Made by a program: the position numbers and the translations under genes
Shown: positions 17,704 through 26,162 of the stretch, in pieces
How the letters are laid out: each line of letters opens with the position of its first letter
Numbering within the stretch: the stretch's first letter is position 1
Notes under the pieces: model-generated
Database searches by the model: none
What the model was told of the DNA's origin: nothing
The model's input: the letters and a program-made list of their open reading frames with translations, nothing else
DNA from: Amycolatopsis antarctica
Lineage (GTDB): Bacteria; Actinomycetota; Actinomycetes; Mycobacteriales; Pseudonocardiaceae
Direction of reading: 5' to 3'
NCBI RefSeq assembly: GCF_002262875.1
Contig: NZ_NKYE01000007.1
Location: forward strand, 248,001 to 312,000
DNA: 64,000 bases

Positions 17704-18408
17704 GTGCGTCCGCAGACGAAGGATCCAGTTCGGACGGTCGGAGCGCAGCCCGCGCTGGCCGGTGAGGGTTTGCTGAAGCGATACGGCGACCAACTCGCGC
17801 TCGCCGGGGTCGACTTCGCCGTCCAGCCGGGGGAGGCCGTCGCGATCGTCGGGCCCTCGGGCTCGGGGAAGAGCTCGCTGCTGCACGTGCTCGCGGGCAT
17901 CCTGCGAGCCGACGGCGGGCAGATCTTCCTCGCCGGGGAGCGCATCGATCAGCTCAGCGAGACCAAGCGCAGCGAACTGCGGCGCACCGAGTTCGGCTTC
18001 GTGTTCCAGTCCGGAATGCTGGTGGCCGAGCTGAGCGCCGAGGAGAACGTCGCGCTGCCCGCCCTGCTCGGTGGGGCCGGACGGTCCAAGGCGCTGGCCG
18101 CGGGACGTGAGTGGCTGACGCACCTCGGCCTGCGCGGCAAGGAGAAGCGCCGTCCCGGCGAGTTGTCCGGCGGCGAGGCGCAGCGTGTCGCGATCGCCAG
18201 GGCGCTGTGCCACCAGCCGTCGGTGATCTTCGCCGACGAACCGACCGGCGCGCTCGACACCCGCACCGGCCAGGAAACGATGAACGCGCTCCTCGGTGCG
18301 GCCGCCGACAGCGGAGCCGCGGTGATCGTGGTGACCCACGACCGGGACCTGGCCGCCGCGCTGCCGCGCACCGTCACCATCCGCGACGGCCGGGTGATCA
18401 CCCGATGA
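17704..18408 (+). CDS. ABC transporter ATP-binding protein (MacB/LolD type)
   Basis: A 234-residue ATPase with Walker [10 protein letters not shown], signature [15 protein letters not shown] and Walker B VIFADEPT followed by GALD, typical of the LolD/MacB/FtsE group that drives FtsX-like permeases. The first 20 residues are polar and unrelated to the fold. Start GTG at 17704 follows GAGGAAG. It overlaps the permease gene by four bases (ATGA) and faces away from the two-component pair. By family, the complex exports or extracts peptides, lipids or antibiotics. Confidence 0.93.
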   Translation: MRPQTKDPVRTVGAQPALAGEGLLKRYGDQLALAGVDFAVQPGEAVAIVGPSGSGKSSLLHVLAGILRADGGQIFLAGERIDQLSETKRSELRRTEFGFVFQSGMLVAELSAEENVALPALLGGAGRSKALAAGREWLTHLGLRGKEKRRPGELSGGEAQRVAIARALCHQPSVIFADEPTGALDTRTGQETMNALLGAAADSGAAVIVVTHDRDLAAALPRTVTIRDGRVITR

Positions 18409-20627
18409 GGGGCTTCGGACTGGCGATGAAGGTGCTGCGGGTCGACCGCCGCGCCCGCACCTCGGCGATCCTCACCGGTGTCGGCGTCGCCATGGCGACC
18501 GCGCTGGTGCTGCTGCTGGCGAGCCTGCCGTTCGCCGCCCAGGCGCGCGCCGAACGTTCGATCTGGCAACAGGACTACGGACCCTCCGAGGCGCAGGCCA
18601 CCCTCTCGGTCGCATACAGCTCCGACTACAGCGGCGACGAGGAGATCACCCGCCTCGACGTCGCACCGATCCAGGACGCGTCCACTGTGGAGCTTCCGGC
18701 GGGGCTGCCGAAGCTGCCGGGCCCCGGTGAGGTGCTGGTGTCGCCCGCGCTGGCCGAGCGGATGCAGAGCCTGCCAGGGTCCCAGCTCGCCGATCGCTTC
18801 AACGGCGAGGTCGCGGGCACCATCGGGCCGGAGGCGCTGGAGTTCCCCGAGCAGTTGGCCGCCGTCGTCGGGCACACGCCGGACACGATCTCCGCCACCG
18901 CGACGAACGTCGACGGCTTCACCACCGGGCCCGTCTACGCGGACGGGTTCCTCGAACTGCTCGCCGGTGTCGGCCTGGTCGTGCTGGTGGTGCCGAGTCT
19001 GGTGCTCGCCGCCTCGGCCGCGCGGCTGACCGCCGCCCGCAGGGAACGCAGGCTGGCCGCGATGCGGCTGGCCGGAGCCACCCCACGCCAGGTGGTCTCG
19101 GCGGTCAGCGCGGAGACCGGGATCGCCGCGGTCGGTGGCACGCTGCTCGGTCTGGCGATCAGTCCGGGGCTGCGCTGGCTGGCCACCTTCGTCCCGTGGG
19201 AAGGCGGAACCTGGCTCCTCAGCGACTTCACCCCGCCACTTCCGCTGACGATCTTCGCATTGATCGCGACTCCGATCCTGGTGCTGATGGCCGCGGTGAT
19301 CGGATTGCGCAAGGTCGTCTACACCCCGCTGGGCGCCACGGCGCGGACCGCGCCGAAACCACTGCACTGGTGGCGGCTGCTGGCCTTGCCGGTGGCGATC
19401 GGCGGCTTCTTCCTGGCGGTCGGCAACTCCTCCGGGGACAGCGGCCCGATAGTCGCGCTGATCGGTCTCGCCGCGATGATCGCCTCCGCCGCGCTGGTCG
19501 GGCCATGGCTGACCTCGGCGGTCGGCCGGGTGTTCGTCCGGGTGTGGCGGCGGCCCGCCGGGCTGCTGGCAGGCAGGCGGCTCACCGACGACCCGAAGGG
19601 CGCCTACCGGGCCTCCGCGGGTGTGGTGCTGGCCGTGTTCGCCGGTTCGATGGCGCTGACGCTGCTGCCGACGTTCGAAGCGCAGGCCGGTGGCGGCCCC
19701 TTGTTCAAGGACGAGGTGCTCTACGTCGAATCCATCACCGAGGGCGCTGACGCCGCAGCGGAACGCGCGAACGCCGAGCTCGCCCGGTACGGCCAGGTCG
19801 AGCGGGTCCGCGCGGTGCCGACCGTCTACGTCCGCGACGGCGACCGGAACACCCAGGCGCTGGTGGCCGACTGCAACACCGCCGCCGAACTCACCCGTTT
19901 CGACACGACGTCCATGTGTGCCTCGGGACCAGGGGTGTACAGCGGGCGGCAGCTCGACGCCGGCGCGCTCAGCGCCACCACCGACTCGACGGCCCCCGGC
20001 GTCCCGTTCGCTCCGGGAACCCTGGCGAAGACGCTGCCGGCCGAGGACCAGGATCTGGCCAACCGGCTGATCGTCGACCCCGCTGTGTTGCCGGCCGGGG
20101 TGGTTCCGCAGTCCGCGATGCTCGCGGTCCCGGCGAGCGGGGAGTCCAGGGACGTCGTGCGCACCGCACTGGCGGGCGCGGTCGACGGGGCGCAGGTGGA
20201 GAGCAGGGAGATCCTCCTCGCCGGTCAGCAGACGACGCTGGCCGACCTGCGCAGGGTGACGGTGATCGGTCTCGGCGCCGCGGCACTGCTGGCCGGGTGC
20301 AGTGCGGCGATCGCGACCGCCGGATCGGTGATGGACCGCCGCCGGACGTTCGGCACGCTGCTCGCCGCCGGAACTCCGGTGCGAACGCTGGCACGGGCGT
20401 TGCGCACCGAGGCGGCGCTGCCCGCCATCGTCGCCACGGTCGGTGCCGGTGGGGTGGGCATCCTCGCCGCGATCGGCCTGCTGCAGACCGCCGAGGAGGG
20501 CGGTCCGGTACTCACCCCGTGGGTACTGGCGCCGATCGTGCTGGGTGCCGGAGTCGCGGTGTTCGCCGCCGCGGTCTGCCGTCCCGCGCTCAAGCGAGTC
20601 CAGACGGAGCCGCTCGCCGACGAGTGA
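18405..20627 (+). CDS. ABC transporter permease with FtsX-like domains
   Basis: A 740-residue permease starting at the ATG in the ATGA overlap. A first membrane helix (GVGVAMATALVLLLASLPFA) is followed by an extracytoplasmic domain (about residues 45-180). Next come three helices forming the first FtsX core and several more helices around residues 320-420. A second extracytoplasmic region, about 430-600, contains the only two cysteines of that region (DCNTAAELTRFDTTSMCA). The second core is near the C-terminus. Such duplicated FtsX permeases export peptides or lipids or sense antibiotics. A hairpin at 20651-20696 follows. Confidence 0.9.
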   Translation: MRGFGLAMKVLRVDRRARTSAILTGVGVAMATALVLLLASLPFAAQARAERSIWQQDYGPSEAQATLSVAYSSDYSGDEEITRLDVAPIQDASTVELPAGLPKLPGPGEVLVSPALAERMQSLPGSQLADRFNGEVAGTIGPEALEFPEQLAAVVGHTPDTISATATNVDGFTTGPVYADGFLELLAGVGLVVLVVPSLVLAASAARLTAARRERRLAAMRLAGATPRQVVSAVSAETGIAAVGGTLLGLAISPGLRWLATFVPWEGGTWLLSDFTPPLPLTIFALIATPILVLMAAVIGLRKVVYTPLGATARTAPKPLHWWRLLALPVAIGGFFLAVGNSSGDSGPIVALIGLAAMIASAALVGPWLTSAVGRVFVRVWRRPAGLLAGRRLTDDPKGAYRASAGVVLAVFAGSMALTLLPTFEAQAGGGPLFKDEVLYVESITEGADAAAERANAELARYGQVERVRAVPTVYVRDGDRNTQALVADCNTAAELTRFDTTSMCASGPGVYSGRQLDAGALSATTDSTAPGVPFAPGTLAKTLPAEDQDLANRLIVDPAVLPAGVVPQSAMLAVPASGESRDVVRTALAGAVDGAQVESREILLAGQQTTLADLRRVTVIGLGAAALLAGCSAAIATAGSVMDRRRTFGTLLAAGTPVRTLARALRTEAALPAIVATVGAGGVGILAAIGLLQTAEEGGPVLTPWVLAPIVLGAGVAVFAAAVCRPALKRVQTEPLADE

Positions 20628-20650
20628 GCGGAGCCAAGTAGGGGGAACAC

Positions 20651-20696
20651 GGGGCGGTTGCCGCCTTCTCATCGGGGGGAAGGTGGCAACCGCCCC
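20651..20696. terminator. Hairpin terminator after the ABC exporter
   Basis: A 12-bp perfect stem (GGGGCGGTTGCC at 20651-20662 and its complement at 20685-20696), extended inward by CCTT/AAGG, begins 23 bp after the permease stop. Confidence 0.75.
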
Positions 20697-20731
20697 GCGT
20701 CACGCCCACCCCCCTCCGCCCCTCCCTGCCC

Positions 20732-20887
20732 CGTGTCGCGCGCTCGGGCACACCGTGTCGGGCTTTCCGGCACACCGTGTCGCGCGCCCTGACCCCCCGT
20801 GTCGCGCGTTCTGACCCCTCGTGTCGGGCGTTCTGACCCCTCGTGTCGGCGCCCAGGACCCAAGCCGTGTCGGGCGTTCCGGTAGGT
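20732..20887. repeat. 22-bp tandem repeat, seven units
   Basis: Seven degenerate units each begin CGTGTCG at 20732, 20754, 20776, 20798, 20820, 20842 and 20866. The spacings are five times exactly 22 bp and once 24 bp. The consensus is about CGTGTCGSGCGTTCTGACCC. The array sits between the ABC exporter terminator and the RidA gene, with no coding potential beyond low-complexity Arg/Thr/Gly frames. It is not a CRISPR, because units abut without spacers. Confidence 0.85.
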
Positions 20888-20967
20888 GGCCGAAATGCGG
20901 ATGACCCCCCCGCCACCGGCGAGAAGATCCACCGGTACGTGCAGCCGAGACGACGGAGTGACCGCAG

Positions 20968-21369
20968 ATGGCCCAGCATCGGATCGTTCCTAGCCTGTTC
21001 CCGCCGCCCGGATACGCGCATGCCGCCGTGCTCGACGCGGGCGAACGACTGGCCTTCCTGGCCGGATCCGTGCCGCTCGACGCCGACGGGAACCTGGTCG
21101 GTGCCGGAGACCACGTCGCGCAGGCGCACCAGGTCCTCGGCAACCTGACGGCCGCGCTCACCGACATCGGCAGCGAGCCCGGCCGGGTGGTCGCCAGCAC
21201 CGTGTACGTGGTGGCCGCCGTGGAACAGGACCTCTACGACGTCTGGGACGTGGTGCGCGCCTCCGGGCTGTCGGCGGGCCCGCACACCTCGACGCTGCTC
21301 GGCGTATCGATGCTGGGCTATCCGGGCCAACTGGTGGAGATCACGGCGACGGCGACCGTCCCGGGGTGA
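20968..21369 (+). CDS. RidA family protein (YjgF/UK114)
   Basis: A 133-residue RidA-like protein. Archetypal RidA deaminates reactive enamine/imine intermediates from PLP enzymes, and many paralogues have other or unknown substrates. The family core is visible (AGSVPLDADGNLVG, then QVLGNLTAALTDIG, then STVYVV, then STLLGVSMLGYPGQLVEITATA). The conserved catalytic-site Arg of true RidA (in the ARxxVxVxxLP segment) is not present in this form; the segment reads TSTLLGVSMLG, so it likely belongs to another subgroup. The ribosome-binding site before the ATG is weak. The gene stands alone after the tandem repeat. Confidence 0.85.
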   Translation: MAQHRIVPSLFPPPGYAHAAVLDAGERLAFLAGSVPLDADGNLVGAGDHVAQAHQVLGNLTAALTDIGSEPGRVVASTVYVVAAVEQDLYDVWDVVRASGLSAGPHTSTLLGVSMLGYPGQLVEITATATVPG

Positions 21370-21517
21370 CGCTCCGCCGCCGCGCGGACGTCCGCGTCAG
21401 CCTGATGGCCGGTCGATACCAGCCGCTCGGCCGATACGCGAGACGCCACGCAGGACGGATGCTGGTCGCAGCCGGATGGACGCACCAGGCTCCGTCCCGC
21501 GACGCGAGGAGGTTGCC

Positions 21518-21676
21518 ATGTCGGCCGTCGAACTCACCGGGGTCGTGGTGGTACTCACCGTGCTGACCCTGCTGGCCTGCGTGTCCGTGCTCGTCGACCT
21601 GGGCGACCGGCTGCCCGCCCGTGGCCGTCGCGCCCGCGCGGAGGCCGCCGCGGCAGCCGTCCCGGCCGCCCGGTAG
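21518..21676 (+). CDS. Small single-pass membrane protein (52 aa)
   Basis: A short gene with GAGGAGG upstream of ATG 21518. The first 24 residues form one hydrophobic helix (LTGVVVVLTVLTLLACVSVL), followed by a basic, Ala-rich cytoplasmic-type tail. It ends 10 bp before the convergent trmB stop. No family is recognised. The ribosome-binding site, the clean helix and the codon use support a real gene. Confidence 0.6.
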   Translation: MSAVELTGVVVVLTVLTLLACVSVLVDLGDRLPARGRRARAEAAAAAVPAAR

Positions 21677-21686
21677 CCCTGGGGCG

Positions 21687-22412
21687 TCAGCCGATCCGTT
21701 CGAACACGAGGTCGCGGCTGATCCGGCCCTCGTCCCTGGCCCGGTTCTCGAACTTGGTCACCGGACGCCAGTCCGGACGCGGCGCCCAGCCACCGGGCTC
21801 GTCGGCGAACCTGTTGCGCAGCAAGGGTTCCGCCGAGCACACCGCGAGCATCTGCTCCGCGTAGTGCTCCCAGTCGGTGGCCATGTGCACGGTCCCGCCG
21901 GGCTTCAGCCGGGACGCGACCAGCGCCACGAACTCCGGCTGCACCAGCCTGCGTTTGTGGTGGCGCTTCTTCGGCCACGGGTCCGGGAAGTAGATCCGGA
22001 CGCCGGCGAGACTTTCCGGCTCGACGTGCGCGTTGAGCAGAATGACGGCGTCACCGTGCAACAGCCGCAGGTTCGTCACGTCCAGCCGGTCGGCACGCAG
22101 CATGAGCTGACCGAGACCGGCCTCGTAGACCTCGACGGCGACGTAGTTGCGCTCCGGTTCGGCGGCGGCGAGCTGCGAGGTCGTCTCGCCCATCCCGGAG
22201 CCGATCTCCAGGGTCACCGGCGCGGTACGCCCGAACCAGGCGTCGAAGTCGAGCGGCCCCGGCTCCAGCGCCGCGACCGCCCGCCCGAGTTCCGGCCAGC
22301 GCTCGTCCCACGCCCGCTGCTGGGCGACGGTCATCCGCCCCCCGCGCTGTACGTAACTGACGACGCTGCGCAGCCTCGGCTGCCCCTCGCTCTCGCCCAC
22401 CGGGACATCCAC
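21687..22412 (-). CDS. trmB: tRNA (guanine-N7)-methyltransferase TrmB
   Basis: SAM-dependent enzyme forming m7G46 in the variable loop of tRNAs. The SAM-binding motif EIGSGMGE and the family signature IYFPDPWPKKRHHKRR are both present. The C-terminal VTKFENRARDEGRISRDLVF is also typical. The family core starts near TVAQQRAW. I take GTG at 22412, five bases after the stop of the upstream Hsp70 gene. Longer (ATG 22448, overlapping that gene) and shorter (ATG before TVAQQ) starts are possible. It is co-oriented with the Hsp70 gene and probably cotranscribed. Confidence 0.94.
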   Translation of the reverse strand: MDVPVGESEGQPRLRSVVSYVQRGGRMTVAQQRAWDERWPELGRAVAALEPGPLDFDAWFGRTAPVTLEIGSGMGETTSQLAAAEPERNYVAVEVYEAGLGQLMLRADRLDVTNLRLLHGDAVILLNAHVEPESLAGVRIYFPDPWPKKRHHKRRLVQPEFVALVASRLKPGGTVHMATDWEHYAEQMLAVCSAEPLLRNRFADEPGGWAPRPDWRPVTKFENRARDEGRISRDLVFERIG

Positions 22413-22417
22413 CAATC

Positions 22418-24280
22418 TCAGATCTCCAGCCCCACGCTGGCGTTCCATTGCCGGTGCAAGTCCAGCACGGGCACCTGCGCGTCCTCACGCGGGCCGAAGA
22501 ATCCGCACGGTGTGCCGGTGCTGTACTGCCAGTAGATCGTCGCGCGTGGGCCGTCCGAGGTGATCTCGAACAGGCCGCCGCCGCGCCAGAACATCGGATC
22601 GGACCACTTCGAGCCGGGTTCGGCGTGCAGCATCTGCGTGTACGCCTCGCAGGCTTCCTGGGTGTCGCCGGAGAGGAAGTTGGCGAAGTAGTCGGCGCCG
22701 TCGGTGCCCCGGTACTGGCAGCGCACGTGGCTGCGGGCACCGACCGTGTCGCCGATGCCGGAGGTGCCGATCGCGTTCACGCAGCCCAGCGCCCGGTCCA
22801 CGGCGCCACCGGCGAAGCCGAGCAACTCCATGTCGTTGCCGAAGGCGAGGGAGTTGTCCGGCTTCGGCTCGGTCGTGGTGACCCTGGCGGACGAGGACGT
22901 CGGCCCGGTCGAGGTGGACGGCCGCGCGGACGAGGACGGCGACGGACTCGGCTGCCCGCCGAGCCGCTCCTCACCCGAACTCGACGCGACGGTCACCGCG
23001 GTCACCGTCGCGGCCACCACCAGCACCGCGGCCGCCGCCACCGTGTACGGCCATTTCGGCCGCTTCGCCGGGGGCGTCTGCCAGGTCCGTTGCGCGGGGA
23101 ACGGCTGTGGCGGCGTCGGCTGATGGACGGCCTGCTGCCCCGGGTACGCAGGGAACGACTGCGGCGTGGTCGGCGGGAACGGCATCGGCGCCGTGAGCTG
23201 CCGGGTGTCGTCGGCGTCCGCCACGTTGCCCGCGCCGAGCGCGACGCTGCATTCCGGCGAGTCGACGGCCACCGGCAGCACGCCGACCCGCTCGTTGATC
23301 AACTGCGCGACCAGCGGCATCCGGGTCGCGCCGCCGACCAGGAAGACGGCGCGCAGGTCGACGCCCGCGACGGTGGTCGCCAGCAGCGTGATCGAACGTT
23401 CCAGCCCGGGACGCACCAGGTCTTCCAGCTCGCGGCGGGTGACGTGGGCGTCGGGCAGCGGCGGGGGTAGCGGGATGTCGGTCTGCGGGTAGGAGGACAG
23501 TGCTTCCTTGCCCGCGCGGATGTCGTCGGCCAGCGTGCGCGAGGAGCGGCGCATCGCCGGCGTCGACGGCCTGCGCAGTTCGTCCCAGAGCTCGGTGGTG
23601 GACTCGGCGTGTTCCCGGCTGAGCGTCGTGCGGACGTGCTCGTGCAGGAGATGATCGACGTCGCGGCCACCGAAGTCCGGGATCCCGGCCTCGGCAAGCA
23701 GATGCCAGCCGGCCGGGGTGCGCTGCAGGACCGCGATGTCGGTGGTGCCGCCGCCCATGTCGAAGACGGCGATCGCCTGTCCGACCTGCGGTTCACCGAC
23801 CGCGCCGGAGCGGGTGAAGTGGGTGGCCGCGGCCACCGGTTCGGCGACCAGCCGCAGTTCGCACTGCCAGCCCGCACGACGGGCGGCGTGGGCGAGGGCG
23901 TCGCGCCGGGTCTGCCGCCAGCCCGCCGGGTGCGTCAGCACGACGGTCTCCGGCGGTCCGCCGAGCTGCCGTTCCGCCTCGGCCGCGACCCTGCCGAGCA
24001 CGGCGGCGATGAGTTCGGTGACTTCGACGGGTGTGCTGCCGAGCAGCACCTGTCCGTCGTCGATGCGCTGCTTCGGGTTGGGTTCGTAGCGCGCGGGGTC
24101 GAGGCGGGCCTGCCGCTCGGCTTCCCGGCCGACGACGATCGATCCGTCGTCGGCCAGCCACACCGTGGACGGCAGCACCGGCCAGCCGTCGAAGGTGAGC
24201 AGACTCGGTGCCGCGCCGGGGGAACTCCGCACGGCCGCGACGGTGTTCGACGTACCGAAGTCGACGGCCAGTTCACGCAC
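22418..24280 (-). CDS. Membrane-anchored Hsp70-family protein with extracytoplasmic C-terminal domain
   Basis: A 620-residue protein. Residues 1-355 form an Hsp70/actin-fold ATPase: DFGTSNTVAAV (phosphate 1), VFDMGGGTTDIAVL (phosphate 2) and FLVGGATRMPLV (adenosine). The DnaK substrate-binding domain is absent. Instead a Pro-rich linker (365-410) leads to one transmembrane helix (411-432) and a Ser/Thr/Pro-rich spacer. A globular extracytoplasmic domain of about 150 residues follows, with three cysteines (LGCVNAIG, VRCQYRG, EACEAYTQM) and one more (GTPCGFFG). The layout puts the ATPase in the cytosol and a sensor or binding domain outside. Function is not established. Confidence 0.88.
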   Translation of the reverse strand: MRELAVDFGTSNTVAAVRSSPGAAPSLLTFDGWPVLPSTVWLADDGSIVVGREAERQARLDPARYEPNPKQRIDDGQVLLGSTPVEVTELIAAVLGRVAAEAERQLGGPPETVVLTHPAGWRQTRRDALAHAARRAGWQCELRLVAEPVAAATHFTRSGAVGEPQVGQAIAVFDMGGGTTDIAVLQRTPAGWHLLAEAGIPDFGGRDVDHLLHEHVRTTLSREHAESTTELWDELRRPSTPAMRRSSRTLADDIRAGKEALSSYPQTDIPLPPPLPDAHVTRRELEDLVRPGLERSITLLATTVAGVDLRAVFLVGGATRMPLVAQLINERVGVLPVAVDSPECSVALGAGNVADADDTRQLTAPMPFPPTTPQSFPAYPGQQAVHQPTPPQPFPAQRTWQTPPAKRPKWPYTVAAAAVLVVAATVTAVTVASSSGEERLGGQPSPSPSSSARPSTSTGPTSSSARVTTTEPKPDNSLAFGNDMELLGFAGGAVDRALGCVNAIGTSGIGDTVGARSHVRCQYRGTDGADYFANFLSGDTQEACEAYTQMLHAEPGSKWSDPMFWRGGGLFEITSDGPRATIYWQYSTGTPCGFFGPREDAQVPVLDLHRQWNASVGLEI

Positions 24281-24334
24281 GGGAGAACCTTACTGCCGGA
24301 ATTTGCCGGTGTGGGGCGGTTCCCGGCAAGCCGG

Positions 24335-24928
24335 TCAGCGAATCGCCTCGAACTCACCGAGCCGGGATCGCAGCCCGGCCAGGCCGGCGACCGGCAGTGG
24401 TGCGGGGGTCGGGCCGTTGTGCGCGGGCAACACGTCGATCCAGCCGGTGTGCCTGCTGGTGTTCAGCACGGTGGTCGGGATCGAGTAGCCGGTCGCACCG
24501 CCCTCGGACGGGATGAACTCCCAGTACCCGGACTCGCCGTCGGCGGCCCATGGCACGAACTCCCAGCCGGGGCGCGGGCCGAGGAGCTGCGTGATGCGGT
24601 CCTCCACCCGGAAACCGTCCTCCCGGGAGTCGAGCGTGCCCGCGGCGATGGCGCGCAGCCACCACGGTGCCGGGACGGCTCCGCCAAAACGACTGGATGC
24701 CCGGAACAGTTCGAGTACCCGCTTCTCCGGTGCGCGATGTACCCAGGCACGGCGCAGTTCGGCGGGTTTGGTCGCGGAGTCCGCGACCCGCGGCAGCTCG
24801 ATCGCCTGGGACCACTCCAGGCCGAGCATCGGTTCGAGACGAGGCTGGTTGCCGCGCATCAATGGAATCCCTGGCCGTCCGGAAGGACTGGCAGGGATGG
24901 GACTGACGCCGGTATCGACCACCGTCAA
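24335..24928 (-). CDS. Protein of unknown function
   Basis: A 197-residue soluble protein that I cannot assign. The middle part contains RRAWVHRAPEKRVLELFRAS and a Trp-rich stretch (PWWLRAIAAGTL, GWEFVPWA, GYWEFIPSEGGATGYSIP). The start is TTG at 24928, preceded by GGAGGTGA with about five bases of spacing, which is a strong site. An internal ATG before RGNQPRLEP is an alternative. It lies 54 bp downstream of the start of the Hsp70 gene, on the same strand and upstream of it, so the two could be cotranscribed. Confidence 0.6.
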   Translation of the reverse strand: MTVVDTGVSPIPASPSGRPGIPLMRGNQPRLEPMLGLEWSQAIELPRVADSATKPAELRRAWVHRAPEKRVLELFRASSRFGGAVPAPWWLRAIAAGTLDSREDGFRVEDRITQLLGPRPGWEFVPWAADGESGYWEFIPSEGGATGYSIPTTVLNTSRHTGWIDVLPAHNGPTPAPLPVAGLAGLRSRLGEFEAIR

Positions 24929-25382
24929 AGGTCACCTCCGTGGAGCTGGCGAGACGGATCACTTCATGTATGGCCTGGTCAGCGACTCCGCGTCCGGTGA
25001 ATGTGGGAGAAACCACAGGCGCTTAACGTGGTTTTAATGTGCCGACGTGCGGTATCGCACTCTTTATGTCGTGCGGATCATGAACAGTGTTACCCAAAGT
25101 GGTCCCGGGTCGCCCAGATGGCGGCGAGGTTCGACGTTCGCAGCCACGAATTCGCGTCGTACCAGCGATTCGTTGCGCGCAATAGTGATAACGCTTCGTC
25201 GTCGAGCGCATTCGTTCGGGAACGGTTTTCCCGGTGCTGCTCCGGCCTGCGTCCCCCGCGCACGGAAAAGCCCGGGTCGTCCCCCGAAGAACGACCCGGG
25301 CCCTGTTTCCCCGTTCCCGCCCGCTCCGCGCCCCGAGCGCGGTGCCGGCGGGCTTTCCCCTCTCCCTTGCGGGAATTCTTTT
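24929..25382. other. Intergenic stretch, AT-richer than surroundings
   Basis: This 454-bp region holds the likely promoter of the gene at 24335-24928 (positions about 24950-25080, relatively AT-rich) and the terminator at 25270-25301. Short open frames cross it on both strands, but none has a ribosome-binding site together with coding-type codon use. One opposite-strand frame ending at 25090 reads protein-like for about 40 residues (ALDDEALSLLRATNRWYD), but it has no start and begins behind the terminator. Confidence 0.5.
25270..25301 (-). terminator. Terminator of the ABC-2 exporter operon
   Basis: A perfect 11-bp stem (arms 25270-25280 and 25291-25301; GCCCGGGTCGT and its complement) with a 10-nt loop is followed, on the minus strand, by TTTTCC. 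It lies about 80 bp after the permease stop. Confidence 0.8.
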
Positions 25383-26132
25383 CTAGGCGTCGCGCCGCTT
25401 CGTGACGACGATGGCGATGGCGAACACCGCGACCGCCCAGGCCGCGAAGTAGATCAGCGCCATGGTCGGGCTCAGCGTGCTCGTCGACGCGGGCGGACCG
25501 GCCTGCGGCGGGTTGTCGCCGGTGATGAACTTGTTGACGACGTTGAACGGCATCCACTGGTAGATGCTGTCGCCGATCTTCGGAATGATCGGCATCAGCG
25601 ATTCGACGGCGAGCGTGTAGATCATCAGCAGTGCGATCGCCCCGGCGCTGTGCCGGAGCAGGACGCCGACACCGATTGCCAGTACCGCGGCGAGCGCGTA
25701 CACCGGGCCGATCCCCGCGACGTTGGTCCACTCGGCCGCCGAGCTCAGGCTCAGGTCGGCGTCCGGCTGGAGAAGCTGCGAGACGGCCAGCGAGCCGAAG
25801 GCGGACACCAGGCCGATGACCAGGCCGACCAGCGCGACGACGACGGCCTTGGCGCCCAGGGCGGCGGCCCGGTTCGGGATCGCCTGGAACGTGGTGCGCA
25901 TCGTGCCGAAGCGGTACTCGGTGGTCACGGCCAGTGCCGCCAGCACCATCACCACCGGCATGCCGAAGTTGTAGCCGAACTGGGTGCTGCCGACGCTGAT
26001 CCCACCCGGATCGTCGATGGTGCCGGCGACCAATGCGGACAGGCCGACGGTGACGACGACGGCGATCAGCGCGCACCACCACGGCGACCGGGTGGAGAAC
26101 AGTTTGATGCGTTCAACTGCGAGCAGAGTCAT
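25383..26132 (-). CDS. ABC-2 type transporter permease
   Basis: A 249-residue integral membrane protein with about six helices, beginning VERIKLFSTRSPWWCALIAVVVTVG. TTEYRFGTMRTTFQAIPNR after helix 2 is the usual coupling-helix segment of ABC-2 permeases. A short extracytoplasmic loop near residue 200 (GDNPPQAGPPASTST) precedes the last helix. It is 30 bp downstream of its ATPase gene and forms a two-gene exporter operon. The substrate is unknown; such pairs often confer self-protection against antibiotics or peptides. Confidence 0.9.
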   Translation of the reverse strand: MTLLAVERIKLFSTRSPWWCALIAVVVTVGLSALVAGTIDDPGGISVGSTQFGYNFGMPVVMVLAALAVTTEYRFGTMRTTFQAIPNRAAALGAKAVVVALVGLVIGLVSAFGSLAVSQLLQPDADLSLSSAAEWTNVAGIGPVYALAAVLAIGVGVLLRHSAGAIALLMIYTLAVESLMPIIPKIGDSIYQWMPFNVVNKFITGDNPPQAGPPASTSTLSPTMALIYFAAWAVAVFAIAIVVTKRRDA

Positions 26133-26162
26133 GGTCTTCTCGAATCCTTGGGGTCGGGTCGG

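Noticed and set aside
20732..20887. Possible CRISPR array
   Set aside because: Units of 22 bp abut directly without spacers and vary internally; there are no cas genes nearby.
25090..25269. Protein-like minus-strand frame ending at 25090
   Set aside because: It has no start of its own, lies behind the exporter terminator, and only about 40 residues look coding. The evidence is too thin for a gene call.
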